Assembly: GCF_020686965.1 (NCBI RefSeq)
Contig: NZ_JAJEPS010000007.1
Span: forward strand, 62,001 to 126,000
Origin: Hominiventricola filiformis
GTDB lineage: Bacteria; Bacillota; Clostridia; Lachnospirales; Lachnospiraceae
DNA: 64,000 bases
Direction: 5' to 3'
A program made the position numbers and the translations under genes. Under the pieces are notes generated by a model. It had not been told where the DNA came from and ran no database searches. It saw only the letters and a program-made list of their open reading frames with translations. Below, in pieces: positions 1-9,140 of the stretch (position 1 is the stretch's first letter; every line of letters starts with the position of its first letter).

Positions 1-1428
1 TTTAAACGAGGTACCTTCCGGGTGCGCGGAGATGTGGTGGAGATTATTCCGGCCAATGAATCCGATACCGCTGTGCGGGTGGAATTTTTCGGAGATGAGA
101 TCGACCGGATTACCCAGATCGACGTGCTCACAGGAGAGATCAAGGGAGAGCTGGAGCATGTGGCTATTTTCCCGGCTTCTCACTATGTAGTACCTGCTGA
201 GCAGATTAAGAAGGCAACAGCGGCGATTGAGCAGGAACTGGAAGAGCGGGTGCGCTATTTTAAAGGAGAAGACAAGCTTCTGGAAGCCCAGCGCATTGAG
301 GAACGGACGAATTTTGATATCGAGATGCTCAAAGAAACGGGATTTTGCTCAGGAATCGAAAACTATTCGAGACATCTGGCAGGATTAAAGCCGGGGCAGC
401 CTCCCCATACGCTGATGGATTATTTCCCGGATGATTCCCTGATTATTATCGATGAGTCCCATAAGACCGTACCCCAGATCCGGGGCATGTTCTTCGGCGA
501 TCAGAGCAGAAAAACCACGTTGGTGGATTATGGGTTCCGTCTTCCATCGGCAAAGGATAACCGGCCATTAAACTTTGAGGAGTTTGAAAGCAAGATCAAT
601 CAGCTGTTGTTTGTATCGGCGACACCGGGAGACTATGAAGCAGAACACGAGCTTCTAAGAGCGGAGCAGATTATCCGTCCTACCGGACTTTTGGATCCTG
701 AGGTAGTGGTGCGTCCGGTGGAAGGGCAGATCGATGACCTGATCGGTGAGATTAATAAAGAAGTGGCAGCCCACCATAAGGTACTGATCACCACCCTGAC
801 CAAGCGTATGGCGGAAGATCTGACCAACTATATGAAGGAACTGGGTATCCGGGTTCGTTACCTGCATTCCGATGTGGATACGCTGGAGCGGACGGAGATT
901 ATCCGGGATATGCGTCTGGATGTCTTTGATGTGCTGGTGGGTATCAACCTGCTGCGAGAGGGACTGGATATTCCGGAGATTACGCTGGTGGCAATTCTGG
1001 ATGCGGATAAGGAAGGATTCCTGAGATCCGAGACATCCCTCATTCAGACCATTGGCCGTGCTGCGCGAAACAGCGAAGGCCATGTAATCATGTATGCGGA
1101 CAATATGACGGATTCCATGCGTCTGGCCATTGAAGAGACAGAGCGAAGACGTGAGATCCAGAAAGCATACAATGAGGAGCATGGAATCACCCCACAGACC
1201 ATCAAAAAGGCCGTGAGGGATTTGATCAGTATTTCCAAAGAAGTAGCTCAGAAGGATCTGCAGTTTGAGAAAGATCCGGAGTCCATGAGCGCAAAAGAAC
1301 TGGAAAAGCTCATTGGAGAAGTACAGAAGAAAATGAAGAAGGCGGCAGCGGAGCTGGATTTCGAGACGGCGGCAATGCTGCGTGATCAGATGATCGGACT
1401 GAAGAAGCAGTTACAGGAGATTTCATAG
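1..1428 (+). CDS. uvrB: UvrABC system protein B, 3' part (5' end outside window)
   Basis: UvrB is the damage-verifying helicase subunit of nucleotide excision repair; it is loaded on DNA by UvrA and recruits UvrC. The frame is open from base 1, reading FKRGTFRVRGD, so about 475 C-terminal residues of a protein usually near 660 are present. Visible are the DESH helicase motif II, the SATPGDYE motif, the conserved helicase block around VGINLLREGLDIPE and QTIGRAARN, and a C-terminal UVR motif (near LDFETAAMLRDQM) that contacts UvrC. The Walker A motif and most of the beta-hairpin lie upstream of the window. uvrA starts 3 nt after the stop, so the two are cotranscribed. Confidence 0.97.
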   Translation, partial: FKRGTFRVRGDVVEIIPANESDTAVRVEFFGDEIDRITQIDVLTGEIKGELEHVAIFPASHYVVPAEQIKKATAAIEQELEERVRYFKGEDKLLEAQRIEERTNFDIEMLKETGFCSGIENYSRHLAGLKPGQPPHTLMDYFPDDSLIIIDESHKTVPQIRGMFFGDQSRKTTLVDYGFRLPSAKDNRPLNFEEFESKINQLLFVSATPGDYEAEHELLRAEQIIRPTGLLDPEVVVRPVEGQIDDLIGEINKEVAAHHKVLITTLTKRMAEDLTNYMKELGIRVRYLHSDVDTLERTEIIRDMRLDVFDVLVGINLLREGLDIPEITLVAILDADKEGFLRSETSLIQTIGRAARNSEGHVIMYADNMTDSMRLAIEETERRREIQKAYNEEHGITPQTIKKAVRDLISISKEVAQKDLQFEKDPESMSAKELEKLIGEVQKKMKKAAAELDFETAAMLRDQMIGLKKQLQEIS

Positions 1429-1431
1429 AAG

Positions 1432-4269
1432 ATGGCAGAAGAGAGAAGAAAATTTATCAAGATCAGAGGTGCCAATGAGCATAATCTGAAAAATATCAGT
1501 TTGGAGATTCCGAGAAATGAGCTGGTAGTGCTCACCGGACTTTCCGGATCAGGAAAAAGTTCCCTGGCATTTGATACAATCTATGCAGAGGGACAGAGAC
1601 GCTATATGGAGTCCTTATCTTCCTATGCAAGACAGTTTTTGGGCCAGATGGAAAAGCCGGATGTGGAGAGTATTGAAGGACTGTCCCCGGCTATTTCCAT
1701 CGATCAGAAATCCACCAACCGGAACCCCAGATCTACTGTGGGTACGGTAACAGAGATTTATGACTATTTCCGTCTGCTCTATGCGAGAATCGGGATTCCC
1801 CACTGTCCAAAATGTGGCAGAGAAATTAAAAAGCAGAGCGTAGACCAGATGGTGGATCAGATTATGACATTGCCGGAGCGGACGAAGATTCAGCTGCTGG
1901 CACCGGTAGTAAAGGGACGGAAGGGCGAACATGTAAAGGTGCTGGAGAAAGCCAGAAAGAGCGGTTTTGTTCGGGTGAAGATCGACGGCCATATCTATGA
2001 TCTGTCCGAGGAGATTAAGCTGGAGAAGAATAATAAGCATCTGATCGAGATTGTGGTAGACCGTCTGGTGGTGAAGCCGGGTATCGAGAAGCGTCTGACA
2101 GATTCGATTGAAACGGTCCTTGGATTATCTGACGGACTTCTGGTGGTGGAAGTGATCGATGGTGAGATCATGACCTTCAGCTCCAGTTATGCCTGCCCGG
2201 ATTGCGGTATCAGTATCGAGGAAGTGGAACCGAGAAGCTTTTCCTTTAATAATCCCTTCGGTGCCTGCCCGGAGTGTTCCGGACTTGGCTATAAGATGGA
2301 GTTTGACGAGGATCTGATGATTCCGGACAAATCTCTGTCCATCGCAGAGGGTGCGATTCAGGTGATGGGATGGCAGTCCTGTACGGATCCGTCCAGTTTC
2401 ACCTATGCGATCTTAAGAGCACTTTCTGAAGCTTATAGCTTTGATCTGAATACGCCGTATCAGGATTTGCCGGAAAATGTCCGCCATATGCTGATCCATG
2501 GCACCGATGGCATGGAAGTGTTGGTGCATTACAAAGGACAGCGTGGCGAAGGTATCTATCCGGTAGCCTTTGAAGGCCTTATTAAGAACAGTGAGCGCCG
2601 TTACCGGGAGACTGGTTCAGACACAATGAAACAGGAATACGAATCCTTTATGCGGATCACTCCCTGTCGTGCCTGCCATGGACAGCGTCTGAAAGCTACC
2701 TCTCTGGCAGTGACCATTTGCAATAAGAATATATATGACATGACCAATCAGTCCGTTCGTGATCTCCATGCATTCCTGGAGCAGATGACGCTGACAAAGC
2801 AGCAGCTTCTGATTGGCGATCAGATCTTAAAGGAGATTAAAGCGAGAATCCGTTTCCTGATGGATGTGGGACTCGACTATCTGTCCCTGACCCGTGCAAC
2901 GGGAACCCTGTCCGGCGGCGAAGCCCAGCGTATCCGTCTGGCAACCCAGATCGGTTCCGGACTGGTAGGTGTGGCCTATATCCTTGATGAACCAAGTATC
3001 GGACTTCATCAGAGGGATAACGATAAATTGCTGGCAACCTTATGTAAACTGCGCGATCTGGGCAATTCTGTGATCGTGGTGGAACATGATGAGGATACCA
3101 TGCTGGCGGCGGATTATATTGTGGATATCGGTCCGGGTGCAGGAGAGCACGGTGGACAGGTGGTGGCCACCGGTACGGCAAAGGAGCTGATGGAGAATCC
3201 CAATTCCATTACGGGAGCCTACTTAAGCGGCCGCATGAAGATTCCGGTACCGGAGACAAGACGGACACCTAACGGCTGGATGACGGTGAAAGGTGCCCAG
3301 GAAAATAACCTGAAAAATATTGATGTGAAATTCCCATTGGGAGTGCTCACCTGTGTGACAGGGGTATCGGGATCGGGAAAGAGTTCCCTGGTCAATGAGA
3401 TTCTGTACAAAAGCCTGGCAAAGCAGCTGAACAGGGCAAGAACCATTCCGGGCAAACATAAATGCATCGAAGGAATGGAGCAGCTGGATAAGGTGATCTG
3501 TATCGACCAGTCTCCCATTGGAAGAACCCCCCGTTCCAATCCGGCTACCTACACAGGCGTGTTCGATATGATTCGTGATCTGTTCGCGGCAACCTCCGAC
3601 GCCAAAGCAAAAGGTTATAAAAAAGGGCGCTTCAGCTTTAATGTCAAAGGCGGACGCTGTGAGGCCTGCTCCGGTGACGGTATCTTAAAGATCGAGATGC
3701 ATTTCCTGCCGGATGTGTATGTTCCCTGTGAGGTTTGTCAGGGAAAACGGTATAATCGAGAGACACTGGAAGTAAAATATAAAGGAAAGAGCATCTATGA
3801 CGTGCTGGAAATGACGGTGGAGGAGGCACTGACATTTTTTGAAAATGTGCCCTTTGTACGCAGAAAGATTCAAGCCCTCTATGATGTAGGACTTTCCTAT
3901 ATCAAGCTGGGACAGCCATCTACGACCCTGTCTGGCGGCGAGGCACAGCGTATCAAGCTGGCAACGGAGCTGTCTCGCAGAAGTACGGGAAGGACTGTCT
4001 ATATCCTGGATGAGCCGACTACCGGACTTCATTTTGCAGATGTGCATAAGCTGACAGAGATTCTTCAGCGCCTGGCAGAGGGCGGCAATACGGTCATCGT
4101 CATTGAACATAATCTGGATGTGATTAAGACCGCTGACTATATCATTGATATGGGACCGGAAGGCGGAGATGGCGGCGGAACCATGGTTGCCTGCGGTACT
4201 CCGGAGGAAATCGCGGAAGTACCGGAATCTTACACCGGATATTATGTGAAAAAGTATTTGAAGAAATAG
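1432..4269 (+). CDS. uvrA: UvrABC system protein A
   Basis: UvrA is the ATP-dependent damage sensor of nucleotide excision repair; the dimer scans DNA and loads UvrB. The 945-aa length is normal for the family. It has two ABC ATPase modules: Walker A motifs GLSGSGKSS near residue 36 and GVSGSGKSS in the second half, each with an LSGGEAQRI signature and a following ILDEP Walker B. Cysteine pairs CPDC...CPEC and CEAC...CEVC form the zinc modules. The start follows uvrB by 3 nt, with a CAGGAG element at the end of uvrB serving as ribosome binding site. A short gap with a promoter-like sequence separates it from murB. Confidence 0.98.
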   Translation: MAEERRKFIKIRGANEHNLKNISLEIPRNELVVLTGLSGSGKSSLAFDTIYAEGQRRYMESLSSYARQFLGQMEKPDVESIEGLSPAISIDQKSTNRNPRSTVGTVTEIYDYFRLLYARIGIPHCPKCGREIKKQSVDQMVDQIMTLPERTKIQLLAPVVKGRKGEHVKVLEKARKSGFVRVKIDGHIYDLSEEIKLEKNNKHLIEIVVDRLVVKPGIEKRLTDSIETVLGLSDGLLVVEVIDGEIMTFSSSYACPDCGISIEEVEPRSFSFNNPFGACPECSGLGYKMEFDEDLMIPDKSLSIAEGAIQVMGWQSCTDPSSFTYAILRALSEAYSFDLNTPYQDLPENVRHMLIHGTDGMEVLVHYKGQRGEGIYPVAFEGLIKNSERRYRETGSDTMKQEYESFMRITPCRACHGQRLKATSLAVTICNKNIYDMTNQSVRDLHAFLEQMTLTKQQLLIGDQILKEIKARIRFLMDVGLDYLSLTRATGTLSGGEAQRIRLATQIGSGLVGVAYILDEPSIGLHQRDNDKLLATLCKLRDLGNSVIVVEHDEDTMLAADYIVDIGPGAGEHGGQVVATGTAKELMENPNSITGAYLSGRMKIPVPETRRTPNGWMTVKGAQENNLKNIDVKFPLGVLTCVTGVSGSGKSSLVNEILYKSLAKQLNRARTIPGKHKCIEGMEQLDKVICIDQSPIGRTPRSNPATYTGVFDMIRDLFAATSDAKAKGYKKGRFSFNVKGGRCEACSGDGILKIEMHFLPDVYVPCEVCQGKRYNRETLEVKYKGKSIYDVLEMTVEEALTFFENVPFVRRKIQALYDVGLSYIKLGQPSTTLSGGEAQRIKLATELSRRSTGRTVYILDEPTTGLHFADVHKLTEILQRLAEGGNTVIVIEHNLDVIKTADYIIDMGPEGGDGGGTMVACGTPEEIAEVPESYTGYYVKKYLKK

Positions 4270-4279
4270 GAAGATGACT

Positions 4280-4308
4280 TTTCAAAAACAGGAAAGTGTT
4301 GTATGATA
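4280..4308 (+). promoter_or_regulatory. candidate sigma-A promoter for murB
   Basis: TTTTCA (4280-4285) and TATGAT (4303-4308) are separated by exactly 17 bp, in the 52-bp gap between uvrA and murB. The -35 is weak. Read-through from uvrA is also possible, since no terminator hairpin is visible in the gap. Confidence 0.4.
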
Positions 4309-4348
4309 AATATTTAGAGTTATGAGTAATCAGAGCAGGAGAAAAAAG

Positions 4349-5245
4349 ATGCTGGAACAATTGCGAAAGCTGGTGGGCGAAGACCACGTATGGATCAATG
4401 AACCCATGAAAAATCATACGACATTCCGGGCAGGAGGCTGTGCTGACTATCTGGTTGAGCCGGAGTCTGTGGATGCAGTCCGGGAAATTGTCCGTCTGTG
4501 CTGCCAGGAGAATATGCCCTATTATGTAGTTGGGAACGGAAGCAACCTTCTGGTCAGTGATAAAGGTTATCACGGAGTCATTCTCCATTTATATAAAAAT
4601 ATGTCTGATTTTGAGATCAGTGGAAATCACCTGAAAGCCCAGGCAGGAGCGCTGCTGGTTCGTGTGGCGAAGATGGCTGCAAAGGAAGGACTTTCCGGTC
4701 TGGAATTTGCATCGGGTATTCCGGGAACCATCGGAGGCGCCATGGTTATGAATGCAGGTGCCTACGGTGGAGAGATAAAGGATGTAGTCACAAAAGTCCG
4801 GGTACTTTTGCCGGACGGGACCATCAGGGATTACACGGGAGAAGAGATGGCATTTGGCTATCGGAAAAGCCGTGTGATCGAGGAACAGGGAATTGTTCTG
4901 GAGGCAGAGCTGGAGCTGAAGGCAGATGATCCGGAAGCGATTGCTGCCAGAATGGAAGCATTAAAAGAAAAGCGAGTGTCGAAACAGCCGCTGGAGTATG
5001 CCAGTGCGGGAAGCACTTTCAAACGTCCGGAAGGTTATTTCGCGGGAAAACTGATAGAGGATGCAGGTTTAAGAGGTTTTAGGGTCGGAGATGCGCAGGT
5101 GTCGGAAAAACATTGCGGTTTTGTGATCAACCGTGGAAATGCCACGGCATCCGAGATTATGGAACTGATACAGGAGGTACAGAAGCGGGTGTACGAACAG
5201 TCCGGTGTCCGTCTGGAGCCGGAGGTAAAGCTTCTGGGTTTTTAA
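4349..5245 (+). CDS. murB: UDP-N-acetylenolpyruvoylglucosamine reductase MurB
   Basis: MurB is the FAD enzyme that reduces UDP-GlcNAc-enolpyruvate with NADPH to UDP-N-acetylmuramate, the second committed step of peptidoglycan synthesis. FAD-binding signatures are visible: FRAGG near the N-terminus, VGNGSNLL, and the SGIPGTIGGAMVMNAGAYGG block. The catalytic-domain GSTFKRP and the GFVINRGNATA segment follow. I chose ATG 4349 (298 aa) because AGGAG at 4337-4341 sits 7 nt before it; an in-frame ATG at 4322 would add 9 residues but lacks a good ribosome binding site. It begins the murB-rapZ-whiA-crh gene string. Confidence 0.95.
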   Translation: MLEQLRKLVGEDHVWINEPMKNHTTFRAGGCADYLVEPESVDAVREIVRLCCQENMPYYVVGNGSNLLVSDKGYHGVILHLYKNMSDFEISGNHLKAQAGALLVRVAKMAAKEGLSGLEFASGIPGTIGGAMVMNAGAYGGEIKDVVTKVRVLLPDGTIRDYTGEEMAFGYRKSRVIEEQGIVLEAELELKADDPEAIAARMEALKEKRVSKQPLEYASAGSTFKRPEGYFAGKLIEDAGLRGFRVGDAQVSEKHCGFVINRGNATASEIMELIQEVQKRVYEQSGVRLEPEVKLLGF

Positions 5246-5265
5246 GGTAGAGAGGGAGATACAAC

Positions 5266-6141
5266 ATGAGACTGGTGATCGTGACTGGAATGTCCGGCGC
5301 GGGCAGAACGACAGCCTTGAAGGTGCTGGAAGATGCAGGCTATTTTTGCGTGGACAATCTGCCGGTTCCTTTTATCGATAAATTTGCTGAGCTGACAGCG
5401 TCAGGAAACAGTGAGATCACAAAAGTAGCCATCGGAATCGATATCCGGAGCGGCAAATCACTGGGACAGCTGGAACAGGTGCTGGAACATATGACGATGG
5501 AAGGAATTTCCCATGAGATTCTCTTTCTGGATGCGTCAGATGAAGTCCTGGTGAAGCGTTATAAAGAGACCAGAAGAATGCATCCCCTTGCGGAGTCCGG
5601 CAGAGTGGAGCAGGGAATCACACTGGAACGGGAACGTCTGGCATTTCTGAAAAAGCAGGCAGACTATATCATTGACACAAGCCAGCTGCTGACAAGGGAA
5701 TTGAAACAGGAGCTGGATAAGATCTTTATCCAGAACCGGGAGTTTAAGAATCTGATGATCACGGTTCTGTCCTTCGGGTTCAAGTACGGAATTCCCAGTG
5801 ATGCGGATCTGGTATTTGATGTGAGGTTCCTTCCGAATCCTTATTATTATGAGAATTTAAGAAAACTGACCGGAAACGATCAGGAGATTCAGGACTTCGT
5901 CATGGGTTATGACATGGCCCATGTATTTCTGGACAAGCTGGAGGATATGTTACTGTTCCTGGTGCCGAACTATGTGCTGGAAGGTAAGAATCAGCTGGTA
6001 GTAGCTATCGGCTGTACCGGAGGAAAGCACCGTTCTGTGACACTGGCAAATAAATTGTATGAGCGTCTTCAGAAGCAGGCAGATTACGGCGTGCGTCTGG
6101 AACACCGGGATATCGGCAAAGACGCTGCCCGGGGAAAGTGA
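5266..6141 (+). CDS. rapZ: RNase adapter / nucleotide-binding protein RapZ (YvcJ family)
   Basis: This is a P-loop protein of the RapZ/YvcJ family. E. coli RapZ binds GlcN6P and steers RNase E to the GlmZ sRNA; B. subtilis YvcJ is an NTP-hydrolysing protein whose role is less clear. The Walker A-like GMSGAGRTTAL is at residues 8-18, followed by the family hallmark DAGYFCVDNLP. The C-terminal domain contains IGCTGGKHRSV, the conserved ligand-binding segment. At 291 aa the length is typical. Its start has GAGGGAG upstream, and the stop lies 7 nt before the whiA start, so it is translated from the same message. Confidence 0.95.
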   Translation: MRLVIVTGMSGAGRTTALKVLEDAGYFCVDNLPVPFIDKFAELTASGNSEITKVAIGIDIRSGKSLGQLEQVLEHMTMEGISHEILFLDASDEVLVKRYKETRRMHPLAESGRVEQGITLERERLAFLKKQADYIIDTSQLLTRELKQELDKIFIQNREFKNLMITVLSFGFKYGIPSDADLVFDVRFLPNPYYYENLRKLTGNDQEIQDFVMGYDMAHVFLDKLEDMLLFLVPNYVLEGKNQLVVAIGCTGGKHRSVTLANKLYERLQKQADYGVRLEHRDIGKDAARGK

Positions 6142-6148
6142 GGATAAA

Positions 6149-7096
6149 ATGTCTTTTTCCGGAGAGATCAAGGAAGAACTTTCAACGCTGGTTCCGGCGG
6201 CTCATCACTGCCGTCTGGCAGAAACTGCGGCAATTTTGCTGTTTTGCGGAAAGATCATTCTGACGGAGACAGATTCCTGCTGTGTAAAAATACAGACGGA
6301 AAATCTTCCGGTGGCAAGAAAGTACTTTACATTACTGAGAAAAACATTTAATATGAGAGCTGAAGTATCTGTCCGAAAAAGCCGGGAAATACGGTATTAT
6401 TCCATAGTAATCCGGTGTGATAAGGATGCGAGAAGGCTTCTTGCCGGCACGCATCTGATGAATCCGGATGGACACATTGACGGAGATATCCGTCAGATAC
6501 ATAACAGTCTTCTGAAACAGAACTGTTGCAGGCGTTCATTTATTCGAGGGGCATTTCTTGCAGCAGGGTCCGTCAGTGATCCGGAGAAATCCTATCATTT
6601 TGAGATTGTCTGCAGCACACAGGAAAAAGCAGAGGAACTTCAGAGTCTTCTGACTGCATATGAGATCGATGCAAAGATTGTCATGCGGAAAAAGCATTAC
6701 GTAGTCTATGTAAAAGAGGGATCTCAGATTGTGGAACTGCTGGGACTGACAGGAGCCCATGTGTCTCTGATGCAGCTTGAAAATATACGGATTGTGAAAG
6801 AGATGCGGAATTCTGTGAACCGCAAGGTAAACTGTGAAACCGCAAATCTAAACAAGACTGTATCCGCAGCAGTGCGGCAGGTAGAAGACATTAGATACAT
6901 TCAGAGGACAATTGGATTTCAGGAACTGAACGAAGGATTGGCGGAGATGGCAGTGCTCCGGCTGGAACATCCGGAAGCCAGTTTAAAGGAGCTTGGGGAT
7001 TTGCTGACGCCACCCGTTGGAAAATCGGGAGTGAATCACCGTCTTCGGAAACTGAGTCTGATTGCGGAAAAACTGCGCGAAGGTAAAGAGGAGTAA
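6149..7096 (+). CDS. whiA: DNA-binding protein WhiA
   Basis: WhiA is a conserved Gram-positive DNA-binding protein; in Streptomyces it controls sporulation septation, in Bacillus it influences cell division and chromosome segregation. It combines a degenerate LAGLIDADG-endonuclease-like fold (the RSFIRGAFLAAGSVSDP segment) with a C-terminal helix-turn-helix (SLKELGDLL through GVNHRLRKL). I use ATG 6149 (315 aa), which opens MSFSGEIKEEL as in other family members; the reading frame is open further upstream inside rapZ, but that part is unlikely to be translated. The order rapZ-whiA-HPr resembles the Bacillus yvcJ-yvcK-yvcL-crh locus, with yvcK missing. Confidence 0.95.
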   Translation: MSFSGEIKEELSTLVPAAHHCRLAETAAILLFCGKIILTETDSCCVKIQTENLPVARKYFTLLRKTFNMRAEVSVRKSREIRYYSIVIRCDKDARRLLAGTHLMNPDGHIDGDIRQIHNSLLKQNCCRRSFIRGAFLAAGSVSDPEKSYHFEIVCSTQEKAEELQSLLTAYEIDAKIVMRKKHYVVYVKEGSQIVELLGLTGAHVSLMQLENIRIVKEMRNSVNRKVNCETANLNKTVSAAVRQVEDIRYIQRTIGFQELNEGLAEMAVLRLEHPEASLKELGDLLTPPVGKSGVNHRLRKLSLIAEKLREGKEE

Positions 7097-7116
7097 AAAG
7101 GAGGAGCAGAAACACT

Positions 7117-7374
7117 ATGATTAAGAAACCGATTACTGTTCAGCTGGCAAATGGCCTTGAGGCAAGACCGGTGGCGCTGCTGGTTCAGGTAGCAAGCCAG
7201 TATGAGAGTAAGATCTATGTAGAGACAGAGAATAAAAAGGTGAATGCAAAGAGCATTATGGGAATGATGACTCTTGGTCTGAATGCAGGTGAGTCTGTAG
7301 TAGTAAGTGCAGATGGAACCGATGAGCAGGCTGCAATTGAGAATATCGAAAAGTATCTGAGCAGTCACAACTAA
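7117..7374 (+). CDS. crh: Crh-like HPr family protein lacking the phospho-accepting histidine
   Basis: An 85-aa HPr-fold protein. Canonical HPr carries the PTS phosphate on His15 in a GLHARP motif; here residues 13-18 read GLEARP, so position 15 is glutamate and the protein cannot pass phosphate from Enzyme I to EII components. The regulatory Ser46 region NAKSIMG is intact, so HPr kinase could still phosphorylate it. This combination, and its place after whiA, match Bacillus Crh (which has Gln15), a CcpA co-regulator rather than a phosphocarrier. The ribosome binding site is AAAAGGAGGA. A terminator follows directly. The symbol rests on this analogy. Confidence 0.85.
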   Translation: MIKKPITVQLANGLEARPVALLVQVASQYESKIYVETENKKVNAKSIMGMMTLGLNAGESVVVSADGTDEQAAIENIEKYLSSHN

Positions 7375-7395
7375 GCACAGATCACATAGAGGAGA

Positions 7396-7437
7396 AGGGG
7401 CTGTTTGCAGAACCAAGGTTCGCAGCAGCCCTTTTGT
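7396..7437 (+). terminator. intrinsic terminator after the murB-crh operon
   Basis: An imperfect stem formed by AAGGGGCTG..GCAGAACC and GGTTCGCAGCAGCCCTT around an AA loop, ending in TTTT. It separates the Crh-like gene from the methyltransferase gene. Confidence 0.75.
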
Positions 7438-7478
7438 TATCATATAGGACAGTTAAGAAAAGCAGGAGAAAAGAGCCT

Positions 7479-8237
7479 ATGGAAGCATACACAGGATTTG
7501 CGGAAGTCTATGACCTGTTTATGGATAATATTCCCTATGAAGAATGGGGAACCTATGTAAAAGGGCTTCTGAAAGAATATGGAGTGGATGAAGGATTGGT
7601 GCTGGAGCTGGGATGCGGCACAGGTACCATGACGGAGATTCTGGCATCGGCAGGCTACGATATGATCGGTATCGACCAGTCAGAGGAGATGCTGGAGGAA
7701 GCACTGGAGAAAAAGCAGGAGTCCGGCCATGAGATTCTGTATCTTTGTCAGGATATGCGGGAATTTGAGCTTTATGGAACGGTGCGGGCAATTATCTGTA
7801 TTTGCGATTCCATGAATTATATTCTGGAAGAGGAAGAGGTACTTGGTATTTTAACCTCCGCAGCACACAATTATCTGGATTACGGCGGACTGTTTATTTT
7901 CGATCTGAATACAGAATATAAGTACCGGGAGATTCTGGGAGAGCAGACCATCGCGGAGAACCGGGAAGAGGGAAGTTTTATCTGGGAAAATTATTATGAT
8001 GAAGAGTCTATGATCAATGAATACGACTTGACTCTTTTTGTGAAGGAACCGTCAGGACTTTACAGAAAAGAAGAAGAAAATCATTTTCAGAGGGCATATT
8101 CGCTGGAGACGATCCGGGAACTGGTGAAGAAATCAGGACTGAAACTTCTTCATATTTACGACGCATTTACCCATGAACCGGCAAGAGAAGATTCGGAGCG
8201 GGTTTATGTGATCTGTCAGCGTCCGGAAGAAAAATGA
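7479..8237 (+). CDS. class I SAM-dependent methyltransferase
   Basis: A 252-aa Rossmann-fold methyltransferase. The SAM-binding motif I is VLELGCGTGTMTEILA near residue 40, followed by an acidic IGIDQSEEML at the end of strand 2 and a QDMREFEL motif. The N-terminus (FAEVYDLFMDNIPYEEW) is typical of a family often annotated as a small-molecule or YqeM-type methyltransferase. The substrate cannot be inferred. I chose ATG 7479 because AGGAG at 7464-7468 precedes it; the frame is open further upstream into the terminator. Its stop overlaps an open frame leading to hslO, which starts 23 nt later, so the two are probably co-expressed. Confidence 0.85.
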   Translation: MEAYTGFAEVYDLFMDNIPYEEWGTYVKGLLKEYGVDEGLVLELGCGTGTMTEILASAGYDMIGIDQSEEMLEEALEKKQESGHEILYLCQDMREFELYGTVRAIICICDSMNYILEEEEVLGILTSAAHNYLDYGGLFIFDLNTEYKYREILGEQTIAENREEGSFIWENYYDEESMINEYDLTLFVKEPSGLYRKEEENHFQRAYSLETIRELVKKSGLKLLHIYDAFTHEPAREDSERVYVICQRPEEK

Positions 8238-8260
8238 CGAAGAAAAAGGAGAAGAGACAG

Positions 8261-9139
8261 ATGAAAGATTATATTGTAAGAGCGACAGCAGCAGAAGGAC
8301 AGATCCGTGCATTTGCCATTACTTCCAGAGAGCTGGTGGAGACTGCGAGACAGGATCATAATACCAGTCCGGTAGCTACTGCAGCACTGGGACGACTCCT
8401 GAGTGCAGGTGCCATGATGGGTGTCATGATGAAAGGTGAAAAAGATGTGCTGACCCTGCAGATCCGCTGCAATGGACCTATCGGAGGACTGACAGTCACC
8501 GCAGATTCCCACGGAAATGTAAAAGGATTCGTGGAGAATCCGGATGTGATGCTGCCTCCCAATGCGAAAGGAAAGCTGGATGTGGGCGGAGCGCTGGACC
8601 TTGGATTTTTAAGCGTGATCAAAGATCTGGGGCTTAAAGAACCCTATGTGGGCCAGACAGAACTGAAAACAGGTGAGATTGCAGAAGATTTGACTTACTA
8701 TTTTGCCAATTCTGAACAGGTGCCTTCTTCCGTAGGACTGGGTGTCCTTATGGAGAAGGATAACACCGTCCGTCAGGCAGGCGGATTTATTATTCAGCTG
8801 ATGCCCTTCGTGGAGGACAGTGTGGTAGATCGGCTGGAGAAGAAGCTGTCTTCCGTAGATTCTGTCACATCCTATCTGGACAGAGGATTTACACCGGAAC
8901 AGCTGCTGGAAGAATTCCTGGGCGAATTTGGTCTGGAGATTCTGGATAAACTGGATACCCGGTTCCACTGCGACTGCAGCCGTGAGAAAGTAGAAAAAGC
9001 GCTGATCAGTGTGGGGAAAAAAGAGCTGAATGACATGGTACAGGAAGGAAAGCCGGTTGAGGTGAAATGCCATTTCTGCAATACCCCATATGTATTTGAT
9101 ATGGAAGAACTGAAAAACCTGATCAGAAGGAGCAAATAA
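8261..9139 (+). CDS. hslO: Hsp33 family redox-regulated chaperone HslO
   Basis: Hsp33 is a cytoplasmic holdase that is activated when oxidation releases zinc from four C-terminal cysteines. Those cysteines are visible as CDC (FHCDCSREK) and CHFC (KCHFCNTPY) near residues 240-275. The N-terminal core begins MKDYIVRATAAEGQIRAFAI. I use ATG 8261 (292 aa), which has AGGAG at 8247-8251 and matches the usual family length; an in-frame ATG at 8234 would add nine lysine-rich residues. nadE starts one base after its stop, so the genes are tightly coupled. Confidence 0.95.
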   Translation: MKDYIVRATAAEGQIRAFAITSRELVETARQDHNTSPVATAALGRLLSAGAMMGVMMKGEKDVLTLQIRCNGPIGGLTVTADSHGNVKGFVENPDVMLPPNAKGKLDVGGALDLGFLSVIKDLGLKEPYVGQTELKTGEIAEDLTYYFANSEQVPSSVGLGVLMEKDNTVRQAGGFIIQLMPFVEDSVVDRLEKKLSSVDSVTSYLDRGFTPEQLLEEFLGEFGLEILDKLDTRFHCDCSREKVEKALISVGKKELNDMVQEGKPVEVKCHFCNTPYVFDMEELKNLIRRSK

Positions 9140-9140
9140 G

